This document shows, in pieces, positions 32,866 through 42,699 of a stretch of 64,000 nt of DNA. Position 1 is the stretch's first letter. The number at the start of each line of letters is the position of its first letter. The DNA comes from Globisporangium splendens (taxonomy: Eukaryota > Oomycota > Peronosporomycetes > Pythiales > Pythiaceae): positions 1 through 64,000 of the forward strand of contig VFIW01000050.1 in NCBI GenBank assembly GCA_006386115.1, read 5' to 3'. The notes beneath the pieces were generated by a model. That model was not told the origin of the DNA and made no database searches. It saw only the letters and a list, made by a program, of their open reading frames with translations. Position numbers and translations under genes: made by a program.

Positions 32866-33534
32866 ATGCGTACTCTCCCATGTGTCGCACTGCTCGCGGC
32901 GGCATCGAGCGCCTTACCGAGCATCCTTGCTGCGACCAGCACCGTGAGGACGGTTTACAACAACAGCGACTGCATGTCTTCGCCGCTAGCAATGGTGTTT
33001 GCAGCCTCGAGTGCGTGCACTGCAAGCGATTCGTGCACAGATCTGTCTCAGGTCGCAGATACCAAGATCTCCGTGAAGCAATCGTGCACTGCAACGTCCT
33101 ACGCAGAGTCCGCGAAGACCGTGTTCGGGTCGTCGTCGTACGTCGTCGTGGAAACGTACTCGCCGGGGACTTCCTGTGAGAAACTGATTGCAGGCGCGGC
33201 ATACCTTGCCGACGGCTCGTGCGTCGCGGGGTCGGATGGCTTGGCCAGCTCCAAGGTGGTCATCGCTCCCGACGGAGCCGTGACCATGCAGACGTTCTCG
33301 GGGAGCTCATGCTCAGGCACCGCAACCCAAAACAGCTCCATCCCTGCGAGCACCATCAACTCGGACACATGCTACGGCAACTTCACCAAGTACTACTCGA
33401 GTTCGACCTCGTCGACCTCCTCGTCGTCGACTTCGACCTTGACATCGGCGGCTGGCGTGTCGGCTACAAACGCCGTGTCGTTCTTCAGTGCGGTGACCGC
33501 GTTGATTGGAGCCGTGGCCATCTACGCGCTCTAA
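32866..33534 (+). CDS. Secreted Cys-rich protein, probably GPI-anchored
   Basis: A 222-residue protein. MRTLPCVALLAAASSALPSI is a clear signal peptide; an upstream ORF extension was rejected because it would hide it and the Inr lies just 86 bp before this ATG. The mature part has eight Cys (NSDC, SACTASDSC, QSC, TSC, GSC, SSC, DTC), an even number that suggests four disulfides. A Ser/Thr-rich linker (about 173-195) and a C-terminal hydrophobic stretch (FFSAVTALIGAVAIYAL) without a basic tail indicate GPI anchoring at the cell surface. I do not recognise the fold; it is not a canonical elicitin. A truncated inverted copy lies 1 kb upstream. Confidence 0.8.
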   Translation: MRTLPCVALLAAASSALPSILAATSTVRTVYNNSDCMSSPLAMVFAASSACTASDSCTDLSQVADTKISVKQSCTATSYAESAKTVFGSSSYVVVETYSPGTSCEKLIAGAAYLADGSCVAGSDGLASSKVVIAPDGAVTMQTFSGSSCSGTATQNSSIPASTINSDTCYGNFTKYYSSSTSSTSSSSTSTLTSAAGVSATNAVSFFSAVTALIGAVAIYAL

Positions 33535-34160
33535 TACGAAAATGCAGCGCAGAGTAGTTAGCAAGACGCTCACGAACAACAACTGTATAATTTCATGCTT
33601 TGTCTAGTTTGACATCAAAATTTCTATGTCACCTCCATGTTTCTTTTTTGCTCGATGTTGTGCGCTGTGAGTTACAGGGTTGGGCAGGACCGAAAATCCT
33701 TGTGGCATTGTAGGGGCAATTCAAGTTGACACAACTTTTTGAAGCGAGCCCACACTTTTAAAAAATGCGCTTTGAGTTCTAATCGAACAACGCTAAAACA
33801 AATTACAAGATAGTCCTGCGCTCTCGATGGCTATTCGGTCCATTGTTGTCTTTTTAAGAAATGACAAAATGCTGAAGCATGAAGGAGGTTCAGAGGGGTA
33901 TCACCACCACCACATGCAAATGCGTCAATGTGAAAAATAGCGAGGGACATTCACAAAGCGCGGGGATGCACAACAATGTGGCGGACGTTCTAGTGGTGCC
34001 AGAACACTCGTTTGCACGTTTGCGAGCGACTTGTAGCCGAAGTTATCGCGCGGATTCAGCCGAGATGCATCTTGACAACTGACCTTAATGTATGATCTAG
34101 ATACAGTTTAAGAATTCCTGAGTCTCATGAACACTTCTGACAGTGAGGTGTTTTTCATTT
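33535..34160. other. Intergenic, no gene seen
   Basis: AT-rich spacer after the secreted protein gene with no recognised motif. Confidence 0.5.
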
Positions 34161-34440
34161 TGACGGTGTGGCGCCGACATCATTATCGAGTAGAGCTGCG
34201 ACTTGGGGTAAAAGAACTTGATCGTTTCCCCGCGATTCGTCGGTGAGTAAAGAATGCGATCGCACTTTCGTCCATCTCCTGTTCGTGATATAATACAGTG
34301 CGTTGCTGTGCCGCCACTTGTGGCCTCTGCGGATACGCTCTCGCGTCCAACAGGAACAAGAAATCGTCTGATTCGCCCGAGCACAAGCAGCGTGCAAGGT
34401 ACAAAGCCATTTTCTCTTTAATGCGATATCCCTCTTGAAA
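34161..34440 (-). pseudogene. Retroelement RNase H tail remnant
   Basis: The minus strand carries LLTDESRGNDQVLLPQVAALL, matching ILTDESRGHDQVLLSQVAAL at about 2.8 kb. Flanking frames are broken. It is a fragment of the same dispersed retroelement, directly abutting the decayed HECT gene. Confidence 0.55.
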
Positions 34441-34469
34441 CTTGAGAAGCAAGTTGATCTGACGAATGA

Positions 34470-35983
34470 CGCTGCTGTGTACAATAACTAGCACCTGCAA
34501 GCAATGGCAGCGCAAAGTAGACGTCGAAGGAAGCCTCTGCTGGTACCTCTCCACCACTTCCAATGGAAGTGCGAAGACGCAGTTCACTAGGTACACCGTG
34601 TTATTCTGTCACGACACCCCACCAGTGGACTCGCCGTTGGTCGCCGACACGATTCGCAACGAGTGTGTGAGCGCCAAGATGGAGCTCGTCGAGTCCAGCA
34701 AAGCGAACCCAGAGTTCTCTCCATTCAGGGGACTGCTGGATCCCATCCAGAACCACCAGGAGCTCGTCGACCTCTCCACCCACCGTTTCCGACAAAATAT
34801 GCGTCGTCCACAGCGAGTAGCGTTGCTGCGCTTGCGTCTACGAAACCTCAAGTGTTCAGGCCGACAGTGCTCGGATCTTCGCTTTCGAACACTCCATCGA
34901 ACACGTGAGCTACATTCCATTGCGCAATGTGCGATCAGGCGCGGACGTCCGATTCACAGAAGATCCTCGTGTGCACCAGAACATGCAGCGCGACTTCCTC
35001 AGGTCTGTGAGCTGGTCGCGAGCCCAGGCGGTGGGCTCTTCAAGTGCGTGAGTGAAGGCGACCAGACTTCTACTTGAACCTGGCGTCGGAGCATGACCAT
35101 GACGCAGATCATTTGGCGTTTTGCTTCGCCGCTGGTCGACTTCTTGGACGTGGGCTGCCTGAGGGTAACCTCTGCGGTTTCCATCTCTCGCTCCCGCTGC
35201 TCGAGATCATCTTGGGACTTTCGGTGAGCGTCGAGGACCTCGAGTACTTCGACTCGGAGCTGTACAAATACCTGGTGTGGCTGACTTCACTATATCGAGT
35301 CGCTTGGACTCACGTTCAGCGCGACCGAGCAAATGGGCGACGAGCTCGTGGTGGTGGACCTGATCCGAAACGGACGCGACATCGCAGTCTCGGACGACAA
35401 TAAGCATGAGTTCATCGAGCGCCAGTTCAGGTACACGCTCTTCGAAAGCGTCGCTTCTCAGCTGTATGCTTTCTCGAAGGGCATCTACGAAGTGGTCCCG
35501 CAGCACCTGCTATTCCTCTTTGACGCGGAAGAGCTGGACTGCGTCTTGTGCGGCGCCGACGAGATCGATTTCAACGACTGGAAGTGCAACAGCAAGTACA
35601 CTTCGGGGTTGCATGAACACCCCAGCTTTGAAGCATTTCTGGAAAGTCGTCAAAGAGATGCCGCTCGAGTATCAAAGCGCTTGCTCCACTTTGCCGCGGG
35701 GAGCTCACGAGTGCCGCTGGGCGGCTTCGGCGAGTTGACCAACTACGCAGGACACCAGTGTCCGTTCGCCTTGAAAGCCATAAGCTTCGCGGAAACTCGT
35801 ATCGTGCGTGCACACTCGTGCTTCAACCGCTCGGACTTGCCGTTGTTCGCGACCAAGAAAGACGTGAAAGACGCGTTGTACACGGTCCTCGACGCCGAGA
35901 TGTACCAGCACATCTCGAACTACACGTCTTCACGACAGCGAGGCAATGAGCAGGAAGAGCCGAAAGAAGACAAATACGACTAA
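34470..35983 (+). pseudogene. HECT-type E3 ubiquitin ligase, frameshifted copy 1
   Basis: HECT-domain sequence runs through several frames. Early part: WQRKVDVEGSLCWY and KMELVESSKANPEFSPF (34500-34750). N-lobe: DVRFTEDPRV, then GLFKCVSEGDQ at about 35030, where one T is missing relative to the 43.6-kb copy and shifts the frame. ADHLAFCFAAGRLLGRGLPE to DSELYKYLVWL (to about 35285) is followed by another shift, then GDELVVVDLIRNG to the end. The C-lobe is intact with the catalytic Cys in AHSCFNRSDLP. HECT ligases pass ubiquitin through this Cys; with at least three frame breaks the locus cannot encode a full enzyme. The last frame (35333-35983) could still make a 216-residue C-lobe. The stretch from 35481 on lies in the inverted repeat. 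Confidence 0.75.
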
Positions 35984-37220
35984 CGTGAAGCCGTAGGTGA
36001 GACGGTAAGAGAGTAGTCGAGAAATGAGTTCAAAGGAGTTTGCGTGAGAGAGTTGTTTACTTGTATACCTTCCTTAACAATTGACATTTGCACAAAATGA
36101 AAACCAAATTGACCTGTTGTGGTGGACACTACAGCGCGTCTTTGGAGTTAACTGAAGAAGCTCTCAAGGGATGCTCTAACGGAGAAGGGTGAGAGTGAGA
36201 GTGAGGTATACCAAGTACATAACGAGAGACCCTCGATATTTATCCTTCAGATTCGGCTACAGGAGGAGGAGAAGCGTGATTATCTCGATGCGGTTAGATC
36301 TCGAACAAAAAGAATACAACCCAAATAAATGACACATGAAGGCAACATTTTTACATGCTCATCAAACGCTAACATCCATCGAAAATGTATCCACACGCAA
36401 CGCGCTACATACGCTACTCCATTCCTTCCTTGAACGATAGACTGAAGGTTGTCTAATATGCGCCTCCCGTCTGCGCAGGGCCACCGCCGTTGGATGCAGG
36501 CGCAGGCTCAGAATTCGCAGTCGAGTCGCCCGAAGCTGGAGGAGTCGAGGCAGAATCATCCGTATTGACTGTCCCGGACGAAGTATCGACTGGGGCGACA
36601 GGAACCGAAGCCGAATCGCCAGGAGTGACTGGCGCGACTGGAGCCGCTGGCATAGACACACCACCTCCACCGTTGTAGCCGCCGGTGTTGCCTCCGCCTG
36701 GAGCTGGGAAACCGCCACCGAAACCGATTGGAGCGCCGCCACCGCCGTAGTTCTTGCCACCATTGCCTCCGATTGAAGGGAAGCCGCCACTGGGTGGAGC
36801 TCCACCACCTCCGTAGCCCTTGCCACAGCCGAAGCCTCCGCAGCCACCTGAAGGAGCGCCACCGCCGAATGAAGGAGCACCTCCGCCACCGTAGCTCTTG
36901 CCACCGCCAAAGCCAAAAGATGGAGCACCGCCTCCGCCGCCGAAGCTCTTGCCGCCGCCGAATGATGGAGCACCCCCGCCACCGTAGCTCTTGCCACCGC
37001 CAAAGCCAAAAGACGGAGCGCCGCCTCCGCCGCCGTAGCTCTTGCCGCCACCAAAAGATGGAGCACCACCACCGCCGAATGATGGAGCACCGCCACCACC
37101 GAAGCTCTTCCCGCCAGCAGGTGCGCCGCCGCCGTAGCTATTGCCACCGCCCATGTTCTGGGCTGCACCGCCACCACCACCGCCGCCGTAGCCTCCGTAG
37201 GTTTCCGCACGGAGTCGACG
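35481..37220. repeat. Inverted repeat 1, left arm (1,740 bp)
   Basis: Reverse complement of 38830-40569 with no length change; one mismatch was seen (35592 against 40458, Ser to Ile codon in the HECT fragment). The arm holds the HECT C-lobe, the 3' UTRs and all of the glycine-rich gene except its first 43 codons. Ends are sharp: at 37220 inside the coding sequence, and at 35481 inside the HECT sequence. The spacer is 37221-38829. Confidence 0.92.
35984..36452. other. Intergenic part of inverted repeat 1, left
   Basis: 3' flanks of the HECT relic and of the convergent glycine-rich gene. No gene seen; identical to 39598-40066 in reverse. Confidence 0.55.
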
Positions 37221-37349
37221 TACAGGCACGTTATTGTCTGTGCGGATGGACTCGATCGAGGCGTCTTCCTGGGCCATCACGCTTGTAGACGAAAGCGAGG
37301 CCGCGCACACACAGACAGCGAGCACGCAGAGTTTCTTGATGGACAGCAT
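36453..37349 (-). CDS. Secreted glycine-rich protein with RRLR motif, copy 1
   Basis: A 298-residue secreted protein. Start at 37349 gives MLSIKKLCVLAVCVCAAS, a signal peptide ending near VMAQ (26); the Inr is 80 bp upstream. VPVRRLRAE places an RxLR-like motif at 44-47, within the usual window of oomycete translocated effectors, but no dEER follows. Residues about 50-225 are glycine-rich repeats of the types GGGKSYGGGGAPSFGG and GFGGGKSYG with one Cys pair (GGCGGFGCGK). A Pro/Ala/Val hinge (PAAPVAPVTPGDS) and an acidic Ser/Thr-rich tail end in GGAY. Glycine-rich secreted proteins often build wall or matrix material; an effector role is possible but unproven. From codon 44 on it is identical to the copy at 38701. 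Confidence 0.83.
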   Translation of the reverse strand: MLSIKKLCVLAVCVCAASLSSTSVMAQEDASIESIRTDNNVPVRRLRAETYGGYGGGGGGGAAQNMGGGNSYGGGAPAGGKSFGGGGAPSFGGGGAPSFGGGKSYGGGGGAPSFGFGGGKSYGGGGAPSFGGGKSFGGGGGAPSFGFGGGKSYGGGGAPSFGGGAPSGGCGGFGCGKGYGGGGAPPSGGFPSIGGNGGKNYGGGGAPIGFGGGFPAPGGGNTGGYNGGGGVSMPAAPVAPVTPGDSASVPVAPVDTSSGTVNTDDSASTPPASGDSTANSEPAPASNGGGPAQTGGAY

Positions 37350-37428
37350 GGTATATCGGTCGTCGAATGACTTGATGGAATGCTGCAAAGTGTCTGGGAA
37401 TGTCTTGCTTTTAACTTGCGGGGAAGCT

Positions 37429-37445
37429 CGCAAATTGAGGAATGA
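37429..37445 (-). promoter_or_regulatory. Inr+FPR core promoter, glycine-rich copy 1
   Basis: Minus strand TCATTCCTCAATTTGCG, 80 bp upstream of the ATG at 37349; a near-perfect match to the oomycete core promoter and to those of the other family members. Confidence 0.8.
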
Positions 37446-38591
37446 GGCTGTGAACGGGATTGTCGCTGGCGGCATTTCGCTGCCCCTGTGCTTCAATTAA
37501 ACCCCCACTTGCCTATGGACGGCGCCAGTGTTTGACGCATGCGTCGTCCTTTACTATGGAGAAGTAATCGGGACGCTCGACGTAGAGGCGTTGCACGTTG
37601 AAGTGTGCACTGTAAAGGGTCGAGCACCCATCCATCCGTCCAGTTTTGTGGCTGCAAATGAACCCATCTGCTGACGCAGCCCCGTCTCTGCTACCTTCTA
37701 TGATGGGACTGTCTGGTGGACACACGGAAACTTGATGATTACCATGCGACACAAAGGACGAATTCGTAGGATCGACGATGAAAGGGGCACATGGAGGCTG
37801 TCAACACCTGATCTCTGACTCTTTCGTTGGATCCGGATCTTGCGTGTTTGCCCACTCTTGTGAGCACCGAGACGAAAGTGACTGCATTTGGCCTCAGAAG
37901 CATGTCTTTTACATTCAACTCGCGATCCACACCGCTGTCATTTTCCGACTCTTTGTGCCGTCACTGTGCAAAGAGTTTGAATAAATGCTGCCTCACTTGG
38001 TTAGCAGGTGGTTAATTGGGCGCTGGAGTGTTCTTGCAGGACCCTGCTCTTTAAAAGTAAACGAATGAACTGAACGTATGATCGCACATGCTCTGTATTT
38101 TCTTTTAGATACTTTACAAGACATCACGACAGTCATTGGCCGCTGAGACCGTGGTATTGGCTTTGCTGTTGGCTGCGAAAAAGGAAAATCGGTGAGAGCG
38201 ATCGTTTCAAAAGGTATCCAAGCGGAGACCAAACGACCACTTCGGTTAATGGAGCCCAATTATTGATGAGACTTCAACATTCATAAACAGTGAAGCAAGA
38301 GAGTCAGTAATGAAACAGATGCCAGGATTCGAGGTGACGCTCCTATTTTACCCATGTGTATTCGACACAGTATGGCTCCCCAGCTCCTTAACTGTTCGTA
38401 CGTGGATGAAGCGTAGAGGCATCTGGTGACCCAAGTAACGCCAATGCTGAAAGTCCTTTACATCGCTCGTCTGCACCTGCCTCTCCCGACGACTAATCAT
38501 CGTGTTCAACCAATTGACTGAAGGGCTCCTCTTCCGCCGTGAGGACGGCGCTTGAGGAAAGTAAATCGAAACCCATGCCGAGTGGCCATTG
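37446..38591. other. Spacer of inverted repeat 1, no gene seen
   Basis: Divergent intergenic region between the two glycine-rich genes. The two sides are not copies of each other beyond the promoter and signal-peptide homology. Short ORFs carry no motif. Confidence 0.5.
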
Positions 38592-38608
38592 TCATTCTCC
38601 AATTTGCC
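38592..38608 (+). promoter_or_regulatory. Inr+FPR core promoter, glycine-rich copy 2
   Basis: TCATTCTCCAATTTGCC, 93 bp before the ATG at 38701. Confidence 0.82.
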
Positions 38609-38700
38609 TCCTTCAAGTGACCGCGCCTGCCTCATCGAAGAAAAAGTTGAGCGAGTTCCCAAGAAGACCCAAGAACAGCAACACATACAATCGATACACG

Positions 38701-39597
38701 ATGCTGTCCATCCAACGAATCTGCGTGCTCGCGACGTGTCTGTGCGTGATGGTGCTGTCGCCCTCCATTGCCACGGCCCAAGAAGACCAGACGACTGTGG
38801 TTAACACAGATTCTGCGCCAACTCCAGTGCGTCGACTCCGTGCGGAAACCTACGGAGGCTACGGCGGCGGTGGTGGTGGCGGTGCAGCCCAGAACATGGG
38901 CGGTGGCAATAGCTACGGCGGCGGCGCACCTGCTGGCGGGAAGAGCTTCGGTGGTGGCGGTGCTCCATCATTCGGCGGTGGTGGTGCTCCATCTTTTGGT
39001 GGCGGCAAGAGCTACGGCGGCGGAGGCGGCGCTCCGTCTTTTGGCTTTGGCGGTGGCAAGAGCTACGGTGGCGGGGGTGCTCCATCATTCGGCGGCGGCA
39101 AGAGCTTCGGCGGCGGAGGCGGTGCTCCATCTTTTGGCTTTGGCGGTGGCAAGAGCTACGGTGGCGGAGGTGCTCCTTCATTCGGCGGTGGCGCTCCTTC
39201 AGGTGGCTGCGGAGGCTTCGGCTGTGGCAAGGGCTACGGAGGTGGTGGAGCTCCACCCAGTGGCGGCTTCCCTTCAATCGGAGGCAATGGTGGCAAGAAC
39301 TACGGCGGTGGCGGCGCTCCAATCGGTTTCGGTGGCGGTTTCCCAGCTCCAGGCGGAGGCAACACCGGCGGCTACAACGGTGGAGGTGGTGTGTCTATGC
39401 CAGCGGCTCCAGTCGCGCCAGTCACTCCTGGCGATTCGGCTTCGGTTCCTGTCGCCCCAGTCGATACTTCGTCCGGGACAGTCAATACGGATGATTCTGC
39501 CTCGACTCCTCCAGCTTCGGGCGACTCGACTGCGAATTCTGAGCCTGCGCCTGCATCCAACGGCGGTGGCCCTGCGCAGACGGGAGGCGCATATTAG
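38701..39597 (+). CDS. Secreted glycine-rich protein with RRLR motif, copy 2
   Basis: A 298-residue partner of the gene at 36453, transcribed away from it. The N-terminal 43 residues (MLSIQRICVLATCLCVMVLS signal peptide, AQEDQTTVVN) are related to but clearly diverged from copy 1, while residues 44-298 (from RRLR through the glycine-rich body, Pro/Ala hinge and GGAY end) appear identical. The switch from diverged to identical lies at 38830. Thus the two genes are old paralogues whose 3' parts were made uniform, or one received a copied 3' end. Function as for copy 1: secreted, glycine-rich, RxLR-like. Confidence 0.83.
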   Translation: MLSIQRICVLATCLCVMVLSPSIATAQEDQTTVVNTDSAPTPVRRLRAETYGGYGGGGGGGAAQNMGGGNSYGGGAPAGGKSFGGGGAPSFGGGGAPSFGGGKSYGGGGGAPSFGFGGGKSYGGGGAPSFGGGKSFGGGGGAPSFGFGGGKSYGGGGAPSFGGGAPSGGCGGFGCGKGYGGGGAPPSGGFPSIGGNGGKNYGGGGAPIGFGGGFPAPGGGNTGGYNGGGGVSMPAAPVAPVTPGDSASVPVAPVDTSSGTVNTDDSASTPPASGDSTANSEPAPASNGGGPAQTGGAY

Positions 39598-40066
39598 ACA
39601 ACCTTCAGTCTATCGTTCAAGGAAGGAATGGAGTAGCGTATGTAGCGCGTTGCGTGTGGATACATTTTCGATGGATGTTAGCGTTTGATGAGCATGTAAA
39701 AATGTTGCCTTCATGTGTCATTTATTTGGGTTGTATTCTTTTTGTTCGAGATCTAACCGCATCGAGATAATCACGCTTCTCCTCCTCCTGTAGCCGAATC
39801 TGAAGGATAAATATCGAGGGTCTCTCGTTATGTACTTGGTATACCTCACTCTCACTCTCACCCTTCTCCGTTAGAGCATCCCTTGAGAGCTTCTTCAGTT
39901 AACTCCAAAGACGCGCTGTAGTGTCCACCACAACAGGTCAATTTGGTTTTCATTTTGTGCAAATGTCAATTGTTAAGGAAGGTATACAAGTAAACAACTC
40001 TCTCACGCAAACTCCTTTGAACTCATTTCTCGACTACTCTCTTACCGTCTCACCTACGGCTTCACG
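39598..40066. other. Intergenic part of inverted repeat 1, right
   Basis: Mirror copy of 35984-36452; 3' flanks only, no gene seen. Confidence 0.55.
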
Positions 40067-40569
40067 TTAGTCGTATTTGTCTTCTTTCGGCTCTTCCTGC
40101 TCATTGCCTCGCTGTCGTGAAGACGTGTAGTTCGAGATGTGCTGGTACATCTCGGCGTCGAGGACCGTGTACAACGCGTCTTTCACGTCTTTCTTGGTCG
40201 CGAACAACGGCAAGTCCGAGCGGTTGAAGCACGAGTGTGCACGCACGATACGAGTTTCCGCGAAGCTTATGGCTTTCAAGGCGAACGGACACTGGTGTCC
40301 TGCGTAGTTGGTCAACTCGCCGAAGCCGCCCAGCGGCACTCGTGAGCTCCCCGCGGCAAAGTGGAGCAAGCGCTTTGATACTCGAGCGGCATCTCTTTGA
40401 CGACTTTCCAGAAATGCTTCAAAGCTGGGGTGTTCATGCAACCCCGAAGTGTACTTGATGTTGCACTTCCAGTCGTTGAAATCGATCTCGTCGGCGCCGC
40501 ACAAGACGCAGTCCAGCTCTTCCGCGTCAAAGAGGAATAGCAGGTGCTGCGGGACCACTTCGTAGATGC
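40067..40569 (-). pseudogene. HECT C-lobe fragment, inverted copy
   Basis: Carries the last 167 residues of the HECT sequence including AHSCFNRSDLP with the catalytic Cys. The N-lobe is lacking. The frame stays open upstream to 40780, so a chimeric 237-residue ORF (Pro/Ala/Ser-rich leader plus HECT C-lobe) exists, but without an E2-binding N-lobe it cannot be a normal ligase. Confidence 0.75.
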
Positions 40570-40616
40570 GAGAGCGGAGCCGCGAGAAACCTCTCTTTCG
40601 AAGATGAGCTGCCCAT
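40570..40616 (-). pseudogene. 5' fragment of a LURP-one-related gene
   Basis: MGSSSSKERFLAAPLS on the minus strand matches MGGSSSKERFLSAPLT, the N-terminus of the gene at 27710, then breaks at the inverted-repeat end into HECT sequence in another frame. Upstream (40625-40710) is a 27-bp tandem repeat, about two copies, of a GCTGCTGCTGGT-type unit. Confidence 0.65.
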
Positions 40617-40780
40617 GACTGACGCGAAGATAGGAGCGCTGGCGGAGCTGCTGCTGGTAGTCGCGAGAGCGGAGCTGCTGCTGGTGGTCGCGAGAGCGGA
40701 GAGCAGGCGAACGGCAGGCGAGAGCACGCCGTCGCCGTCGGTGGTAAAAATGGAGAAACATCGAAGCGGTCTCTTCTCAA

Positions 40781-41262
40781 CTAAAAACAAGAGCGATGCT
40801 TTTGGGCTCGTTTGTGCATTTGATATTCAAGGTTGCGTTTCTTGTTATACTAGATATCAACGTTTATTCTAATGGCATCAAATGAGCGAAATAGATACTG
40901 CGAAATAGACACTGGCCTGTGTAAAACTATACAACGACCAAAGTCAGCACAATCGAACGGCGGAACGAGGGATTCTATTGACACGAGGACCACCACGTCA
41001 CAATCTGAATGGAGCCCAGCAGCTCTCTTTCAGAGCACGCTATCTACGAGTGACATTATACGAGGGCATCTCTTGCGTTAGAATATTCACGCGATTGCAT
41101 TCCATAAGCAGCAATACCATTAGCAGTATTGCTGAGTGCTTTGTCTGCAGTCGACCAGCGTCTTCAATGTCTACCTATCTTCTTGTAGACCGACAAAGCT
41201 GAAACTACGTTTGCCTACCGACTTGGGACACTAGGTTGCCACTTTGTCGAACTTGATAGCGC
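40781..41262. other. Intergenic, no gene seen
   Basis: AT-rich spacer downstream of PLAC8 copy 2; no motif recognised. Confidence 0.5.
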
Positions 41263-41856
41263 TCAGTTCTCGTATGCTGGGAGTGTGTCGACGCGATCGA
41301 AGATACCGACTTGGTCGATCTGCAAGTGGAGCGTCAGTTGGCGCATCCCACGGATCGCGCGCCTGCCCATCAGTGGCCAGCAATCGTTTTCATCTGGGAT
41401 GCCAAAGCGCTCGCGCACTTTGTGTCGAACGGACGCCATTCGCAAGAGGCTCCAGGTCACCGCGACAATCATGCAGAAAAGCGTGCATATCATCCAGATC
41501 ATTGTGAATGAGTCTGTGCCGTCAGACGATCCGAGCTCAACACGCAAAAGACACCCCAGACCGATGATCACAAGTACCCAGAGGACACCGGGGAGTCCTA
41601 AGTGAAAGCGCAATGCTGACTCGTACGTGGCGTAGCCGATGCGCGATTCAATTTGGGCCCATACAAAGCACGAGCACCACATGTAGCGGCCTTCAAAGCA
41701 GTCGCATCCGACAGCACCCGTTTCATTTAGCGAGTGAGACCACTTGTTTCTCTGAAAGGTGCTCATGTCGATGTGCTGGGCGTTTCCGTCCGGGGTGATT
41801 GGGACTGCGTACACGTCCAAGTCGGTCTTCTTCTGGTTGCTGGACGAGGCGTTCAT
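41263..41856 (-). CDS. PLAC8-motif membrane protein, copy 2
   Basis: A 197-residue paralogue of the gene at 25612. Start at 41856 (MNASSSNQKK) was preferred over an in-frame ATG 48 nt upstream because the core promoter lies only 44-60 bp before it. The PLAC8 Cys region reads GAVGCDCFEGRYMWCSCFVWAQIESRI.YATYESAL. Two hydrophobic helices follow (LPGVLWVLVIIGLGCLLRV and FTMIWMICTLFCMIVAVTW), then VRERFGIPDENDC and RRAIRGMRQLTLHLQID, ending VDTLPAYEN as copy 1 has VDTLPAMEN. A membrane protein of unknown biochemical role. It is intact and keeps more of the Cys motif than copy 1. Confidence 0.8.
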   Translation of the reverse strand: MNASSSNQKKTDLDVYAVPITPDGNAQHIDMSTFQRNKWSHSLNETGAVGCDCFEGRYMWCSCFVWAQIESRIGYATYESALRFHLGLPGVLWVLVIIGLGCLLRVELGSSDGTDSFTMIWMICTLFCMIVAVTWSLLRMASVRHKVRERFGIPDENDCWPLMGRRAIRGMRQLTLHLQIDQVGIFDRVDTLPAYEN

Positions 41857-41899
41857 GGTTCTGGGAAGAAGCGTGCTGTTGGTGTCGTGGGCAAAGGCT

Positions 41900-41916
41900 G
41901 GCAAAATGAATTGTGA
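41900..41916 (-). promoter_or_regulatory. Inr/FPR-like element, PLAC8 copy 2
   Basis: Minus strand TCACAATTCATTTTGCC, 44 bp upstream of the ATG. It keeps the ATTTTGCC FPR half; the Inr half is imperfect. Confidence 0.45.
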
Positions 41917-42534
41917 AGGCTGCAGGGATGTGAACGCCTCACGAGAGCTATCGAGAGAGGAGGAGGGACTTGTGCCATTTCCCTGCGAGTTTCCTGCCAG
42001 CCACAGAAATTACAGTCAGTGCGAGGGAGATTAACTACAGAGAGTGGTTCGCTGCGAGGGAAAGGCAACTCTAGGTTTTCTGTGCAGAGATCGCGGGAAG
42101 AAAATAAAACAGGAGGGATGAACCCAAAATGAGTCATTACGCGATCGCTACGACACAGTGAAAATCAGCTCAACAATGATTTGGAAACAGAAAAAGGAGT
42201 CCTCCTTATGGTCACATGTAAATGAGGAGACTGCACGGGGCTCGTAGCGAACATGGGGTCGCCGAACCCCGCGCTCCGTGACGTCCAGATGGGCACGACA
42301 CTTGCAGACTTGACCACAACTGCGCGCTCAAAAGTGCAGTTGTGCTTGTTTGCTTCAGCAACAGGAACGCATGTTATCCGATGCAGGAACTGAGACGTTC
42401 CCATCGAAATCTGGGAATAGCAGGTTATTATATCAATTGCGTGTGCTAGCTGTGTAGGCAAAAGAAAAGAAGAAGAAATCCTCAATGCTTTGCTTAGCCC
42501 ACGACAGTCATCAGCATACCTGCAAATTTAAACC
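41917..42534. other. Intergenic, no gene recognised
   Basis: A 106-codon minus ORF (42165-42485) has a weakly hydrophobic start but no motif and no promoter match, so I do not call it a gene. Confidence 0.4.
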
Positions 42535-42699
42535 ATGGCTATGCGCTGGAGGTATCGGATAGAGGGCAACCGCGTCCTAAACCCCTGTGGAGGGAATGTT
42601 CTCGACAGGTCATTTGGTGCAAATCATGTGCACATTTCCAGCCACGGCGACGCCACTCAAGCCAACAGGTCCCAGCACTGTAAGCGAAAGTCGAAGTGG

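Larger units (their letters stand above)
38830..40569. repeat. Inverted repeat 1, right arm (1,740 bp)
   Basis: Reverse complement of 35481-37220. Its outer end joins HECT C-lobe sequence to a LURP-like 5' fragment at 40569/40570. The HECT sequence continues naturally past the outer end of the left arm, so the left arm is the likely source and the right arm the copy. Confidence 0.92.

Noticed and set aside
36841..37200. Possible collagen or silk-like gene
   Set aside because: Glycine repeats do not follow Gly-X-Y; described only as glycine-rich.
36362..37210. 282-codon Ala/Val/Arg-rich ORF, repeated at 38768-39688
   Set aside because: Alternative frame of the glycine-rich genes; glycine codons GGN read as Ala/Val in another frame.
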